Source: Owenia fusiformis (Eukaryota; Annelida; Polychaeta; Sabellida; Oweniidae). Taken from it: 64,000 nt of DNA. Made by a program: the position numbers and the translations under genes. The stretch lies in contig CAIIXF020000005.1 of the NCBI GenBank assembly GCA_903813345.2, forward strand, positions 31,437,375-31,501,374. The letters run 5' to 3'. Shown here one piece after another: positions 60,137-64,000 of this stretch; positions within the stretch are counted from its first letter, which is position 1, and each line of letters opens with the position of its first letter. The notes under the pieces were generated by a model that was not told where the DNA came from, searched no databases, and saw only the letters and a program-made list of their open reading frames with translations.

Positions 60137-63100
60137 CTAACATAAAGTTATATAAACGTTATAATTTCCTAAGTATTTCCTATATTCCTGGTATCCATTA
60201 TTATAAGCAAGTATAATTTTACAACTTGAATATATAAACATATTATAGGTTTGTCATTTGAACAGCAAATTGACATTGCTGTCATTATGTATCTGGTTTT
60301 GGAATAAGAGTTGATGTGTTACCTTGTTAAAGAAATCTGCAGAATACTTTGACAGCATCATACACAAGAGCATGGGCATTCCAAATGTGATATCACCTGT
60401 ACATTCTATTACAATCACAGTAAGACTGATCGTCATTCTAACAGCCCCTGATAAGTTACATGCAGCACCAATCAAAGCATATTTGCCTATATGTGCAGCC
60501 TACAACAATGAATAATGCCTATATGTGCAGCCTACAACAATGAATAATATACATGCAGTGAAGCGTTAAAGAGGAGCAGAAAAGGTGTAGAAAAAATACC
60601 CCACACAAGTCCCTTTTAATCAAAATCAAAGAGCAATTTTAACCTATATTTCCCTCATGTGGTGCACTATATACAACAATGATGTAACAATGATGATAAT
60701 GAATTACATAACGCGAAGACTATAAACATATGACAACGAACGCCAATACAACTGAGGCTGATGCACGGTAAAACAAAAACAACAAAAACATGCTATGAGA
60801 ACATGCAAATCTATGCCTAGTACAGAAGTACGATGGATGCAACAAGGCTATAACATTAGGGTATTTTATAGATGTCTCAGTTTTGAATATTATGGTAAAA
60901 AACCTACAGCAGAAGGAACAAAGTAGGAAACCCCGATGCCATAAAGACGTCCCCACATTGCTCCAATAAGGAGAGATGGGATGAAGAGACCACTAGAAAC
61001 ACTGATGCCGTACGTCCACGTGGCCAAAAGGAAGTAGAAAACCATGGCAATCAAGAGACCAAGTGGTTCGTAGTATTCTAAAGTCAAAGCAGTAATGATA
61101 AAAACTAAAAACTAAATGAATCTACACATGAAAACAGTTGTTAATGTTTTGTACAAACATGCAAAAGCTAACCATGTTAACGAAAGTTTAGTAAGTATCA
61201 TGCAAAATAATAATGAACAAGACAAAAATCAATAAAATTCAATACTATTGAACATATAACAATACTGCGACGTATCATGCAAGCATTTGTGCGTACTTAT
61301 ATCATTATGTAACATTCCTATAAGGCTTCCCTCTGGTGCCTTCATAAAGATTGTAGCCATTGAACTGTGTTTCCCATCTGGACAAAATCCCTGAAATCAT
61401 GAAGAACACGATAGGTTTGACACAATATTAACTAAAATACAGTAATTTTAACTGGTTTATTTGCAATCAATTACATGGAATAGTATCAAATATTAAACAC
61501 GTCCTCATTACTTATTCTTGCCTAAGTATGCTACATATTCGCTTGCCAAAATGAGATAACAATACGTGTTTTGTACTGGTCAAATTTTAGTGTCGTTTCA
61601 TTAAAACAATCATCACTGCGATTACCTGTACAGTCATAACATGGGCGCCATGTGGAGTAATATCTGTACAATCATTTGAGGCCCAAACAAACATAAAATG
61701 CATCAAAGCACTAATTACAGCCACTATACAAGCTTCTAGTAGTTTCATCCATTTTTCAGTGATATACCTAAAATATATAATATTCATGCTATTAGGGTAA
61801 AAGTCAGTTCTATGGGTGACAAAATTGCAATCAACGGTAGATCTTTAGTTTTCCTCAAATAAAGTATGTATTTTGTAAAATAAATATGTCAATATGATAC
61901 GAGAAATAAATATTCTAAATTTGGGAGAAGGATAGTGCTTATTTATGATTTTCTCTTATTCCGAAATTCTTCATCTTATGTTAGATATTTCCCGTTATAC
62001 GTTAGTTATACGTTATACGGGAATAATAAACATGCTATAAGTGAGTTGCGAAATCTAAAATAATTGATCTTAAACACTCACGCTCTTCTAAATACAGTCA
62101 GTTTGTAGTTTAGATGTACGTAAACGGCACCGAAAATCCCACCTTGAAAACACAAACATGAGTGCCTAAATTGATATGACTAACCAGCGTATATCCCGTT
62201 GAACAGGATAAGAATGATAAATATTTAATTGCATCGTAACAATAAAATTCTTCTGGTTGATTGTTATCAAACAGTTTTTCAAATATTGGGTTGTAAATTT
62301 GTGTTAAAGTGCCCGATAAACTATAAAATGCGCATGCGTCCAGGTGTTGATAAACTATAAATAGCGAAAATCCAGGGTTTGTCACCACAAGGTAAGCCAG
62401 GACGTGTTGAGAGAACAGCTAGTGTTGATATTGAATTTATATGTAGCCAGATAAGTTTCCTTATTGAAATTACATATGGTTATTAGCAATACTTTGTAGG
62501 TGCTAAATAATAAAATATTTAGAGTATATATGAGAGAAATTGGTCATTTCGAACCTGTTGAAAAGTTTGTGGCTCTCGGCTACACCGGGGAATTTACTTC
62601 CATTAGTACACACATAAATGTGGGGTTCCCCAAGAGGTACGCGACAAGGTGACCTGCCATCAAATGTGCGACTAAATGCTACTATCGAGAAGATTAAATA
62701 ACGAATACGACAATAAGTTATTGCATGTGACAATTCCGAGCCTTCATCTCACTGAAGTATTTTGAAGTGAAAATAGGATTTTTGTTTTGATACATGGATT
62801 CAGATGAACGTAACTTTATTCTGACAACTAATCAAAACTGAACAAAATTGATTGTACGTAACCAGACAATTTATTGTTTTACAATGTTTTGATTTGCTAA
62901 ACGAATGAAACCAACAAATTATGACATGTAAAATGACAATTTTGAAATGTAAAATTTAAAAGTGACAAACACAACCTCCCTATCCACTCTTTGGGAGCCC
63001 TAGTAAATTAGTACTATGTACATGCAGCAGTGGTAGTGTACAGCTTATTGTCACACTACGCTTTGTATTCTAAAGCCTGTTGTTTGTAATAACACTGTTC

Positions 63101-63955
63101 ACTCAACGTATGTTTTGTGTGTGGGCAGTCAACGATAATCATTGTTTTATCCCGGTTATATGACCTCGGCAATTATAACAGAACCGTACTAAACGAAAAA
63201 ACGCAAATAAGAGAAAGCTTTCACACACATATAAAAAATGAACTAGTCTAATCCGCCAGTATAAACTCTGTGCTATACGTAGCCGGGTCAGGCGCACACT
63301 TTAAGTTAAACCTCGACTAACCTATAAGTCCTTGCATCAAGAATAGAGGCAGCTCAACACTTAGGTAGTAAATATCCTGTTAAATGAAAAAGAACAAATG
63401 GCAACATTAGCAAAAACACAAAAGCAATAACCTTAAACAACGATTTAAGTTGTTACAAACAATATCTTTATTCAAAATATGCATATTTATACCTATATTT
63501 AAGAATGTAAAAAAATCTAAAAATGATATTAAAAAGTGCACTAAACTCACAGAGAATTGACCAAAACTGATCAAGCCAGGTTCTGAGAGATTTTCGGGAT
63601 GTCCATGCACTAATGATACGACTATATTGATTGTCAATGTAGCTGTCACAGAGGCCGCAACCTATAACATAGAATATTCAAGATTTATTTCACACAATAT
63701 AAAATGTACGAACTAATTTAAGAAAAAATATAAAATGAACAAATAAATTATGCAATACATATAATAACATACGAGTATGTATTGAAATCATACCCATTTC
63801 AGTAAAATAGTTGTAATGTCTTATTTAACAAAAATCCAAAATATTGGTTGAGTAATTTCTTATCCTCATGGCGCAAAATTATAAACTTACCATTCGCCAA
63901 GTCAATGTTTGATACAAGAAGCTAGCACCTTCCTCCAAACTGAAGAGCACTCCAC
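57103..63955 (-). CDS. CLCN7: ClC-6/7-family chloride/proton exchanger, 3' part (15 exons, 5' end outside window)
   Basis: Members of this family exchange Cl- for H+ across lysosomal or late endosomal membranes; animal ClC-7 works with the subunit Ostm1. Exons, in gene order: 63891-63955, 63551-63661, 63322-63376, 62082-62142, 61626-61767, 61297-61390, 60904-61077, 60323-60486, 60051-60136, 59712-59835, 59278-59355, 59060-59131, 57729-57812, 57413-57493, 57103-57198. All introns are GT-AG. Phases match at every junction, giving one open frame of 1487 nt (about 494 codons and a TAA stop). Human ClC-7 has about 500 residues from the same point, so roughly 310 N-terminal residues lie beyond position 64000. 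Exon junctions were set by splice consensus and by recalled similarity to human ClC-6 and ClC-7. The ending TRKDLAKYR and the short CBS linker are ClC-7-like, while FFNKGIYD and GVPLLEWE are closer to ClC-6, so the paralogue call is less sure than the family. Confidence 0.93.
58189..58986. mobile_element. Inverted-repeat element in a ClC intron, CpG-rich
   Basis: The ends are inverted copies of TCACACCAAACTAGTT (left about 58192, right ending about 58983), flanked by TA on both sides, which fits a TA target duplication. A third, degenerate copy of the right end lies near 58585-58606, so the element may be composite. The interior is full of loosely repeated CGTTC, CGTCC and ACGT-containing motifs and is far more CpG-rich than its surroundings. 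An open frame across it (58099-58515) matches no family I know and starts outside the element, so I treat it as chance. Confidence 0.6.
60323..63955 (-). other. ClC membrane-core exons (helices about G to R)
   Basis: Eight exons encode the second part of the membrane domain. The first begins inside the [13 protein letters not shown] motif. The second Glu of SLEE is the proton glutamate of ClC exchangers, so the protein should be an antiporter, not a channel. Later comes [12 protein letters not shown] (the GxFIP anion-pore motif) followed by WGRLYG, and then [12 protein letters not shown]. The GSGIPE and gating-glutamate motifs belong to exons beyond the window. At the position of the conserved pore Tyr (ITYG in human ClC-6, VTYG in ClC-7) this gene reads DITFGMP, with codon TTT, so Phe replaces Tyr. 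Introns here are 58 to about 940 bp, and none contains a recognisable gene. Confidence 0.9.
60485..60548. repeat. 32-bp tandem duplication covering a ClC splice acceptor
   Basis: Two perfect 32-bp copies, 60485-60516 and 60517-60548, sit at the 5' border of exon 60323-60486 (minus strand). Each copy contains the CATATAG/GC acceptor. The copy nearer the exon keeps the reading frame. Use of the distal copy would add 32 nt and shift the frame. Confidence 0.9.
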
Positions 63956-64000
63956 CTGGAACAAAACATTTTGCCTTAAGGTCTGGATAACATTGTAGGT

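Overview
The window is AT-rich animal nuclear DNA. The evidence is a 15-exon intron-containing chloride/proton exchanger gene with GT-AG introns, mariner, LINE, LTR and Helitron-like elements, and wide gene-free tracts. The mix of repeat families (a Mutator-like DDE transposase of the kind common in bivalve genomes, and Helitron-like repeats with runs of GTCC) suggests a marine invertebrate, most likely a mollusc. The phylum is inference, not something the sequence proves.

Layout. Positions 1-27,270 hold no gene I can support. They carry several non-autonomous elements: a near-perfect 1.6 kb foldback (3970-5607), a small hAT-type element (9300-9536), a Helitron-like element (11282-12281), a foldback interrupted by a mariner (22236-23802) and a 528-bp foldback (24788-25315). 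Positions 27,278-32,122 are a young LTR retrotransposon. Its two 1426-bp LTRs differ at about 7 positions, it has a TAAG target duplication, and it carries only a Gag-like gene. Its LTRs hold about twenty TTAGCCGA-type motifs. Positions 32,796-37,421 hold the most unusual unit: a DDE (Mutator-like) transposase gene and a convergent I-PpoI-type His-Me finger endonuclease gene, bounded by two apparently identical ~457-bp direct repeats and a 5-bp target duplication (CGATG). Positions 37,771-40,560 are a broken LINE with a mariner inserted in it. Next come a Tc1-like element (40875-41714), a 22-bp minisatellite open in all three + frames (44570-45490), another CAC-ended foldback (46356-47305), a ~340-bp tandem satellite split by a second Helitron-like copy (47640-50060), and a diverged ~2.5-kb duplication (41.9-44.4 kb and 52.6-55.2 kb).

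Positions 57,103-64,000, minus strand, are the 3' part of a ClC-6/7-family Cl-/H+ exchanger (CLCN7-like). Fifteen exons encode the last ~494 residues (membrane core plus both CBS domains), and the 5' end lies beyond the right edge. This is the only clear host gene.

How the parts relate. The host gene looks intact, although its introns contain an inverted-repeat element and a 32-bp duplication of a splice acceptor. Almost everything else is mobile DNA, often nested: mariner in foldback, mariner in LINE, Helitron-like in satellite, LTR element in an older dispersed repeat. The candidate undescribed system is the direct-repeat-bounded transposase plus homing-type endonuclease unit.
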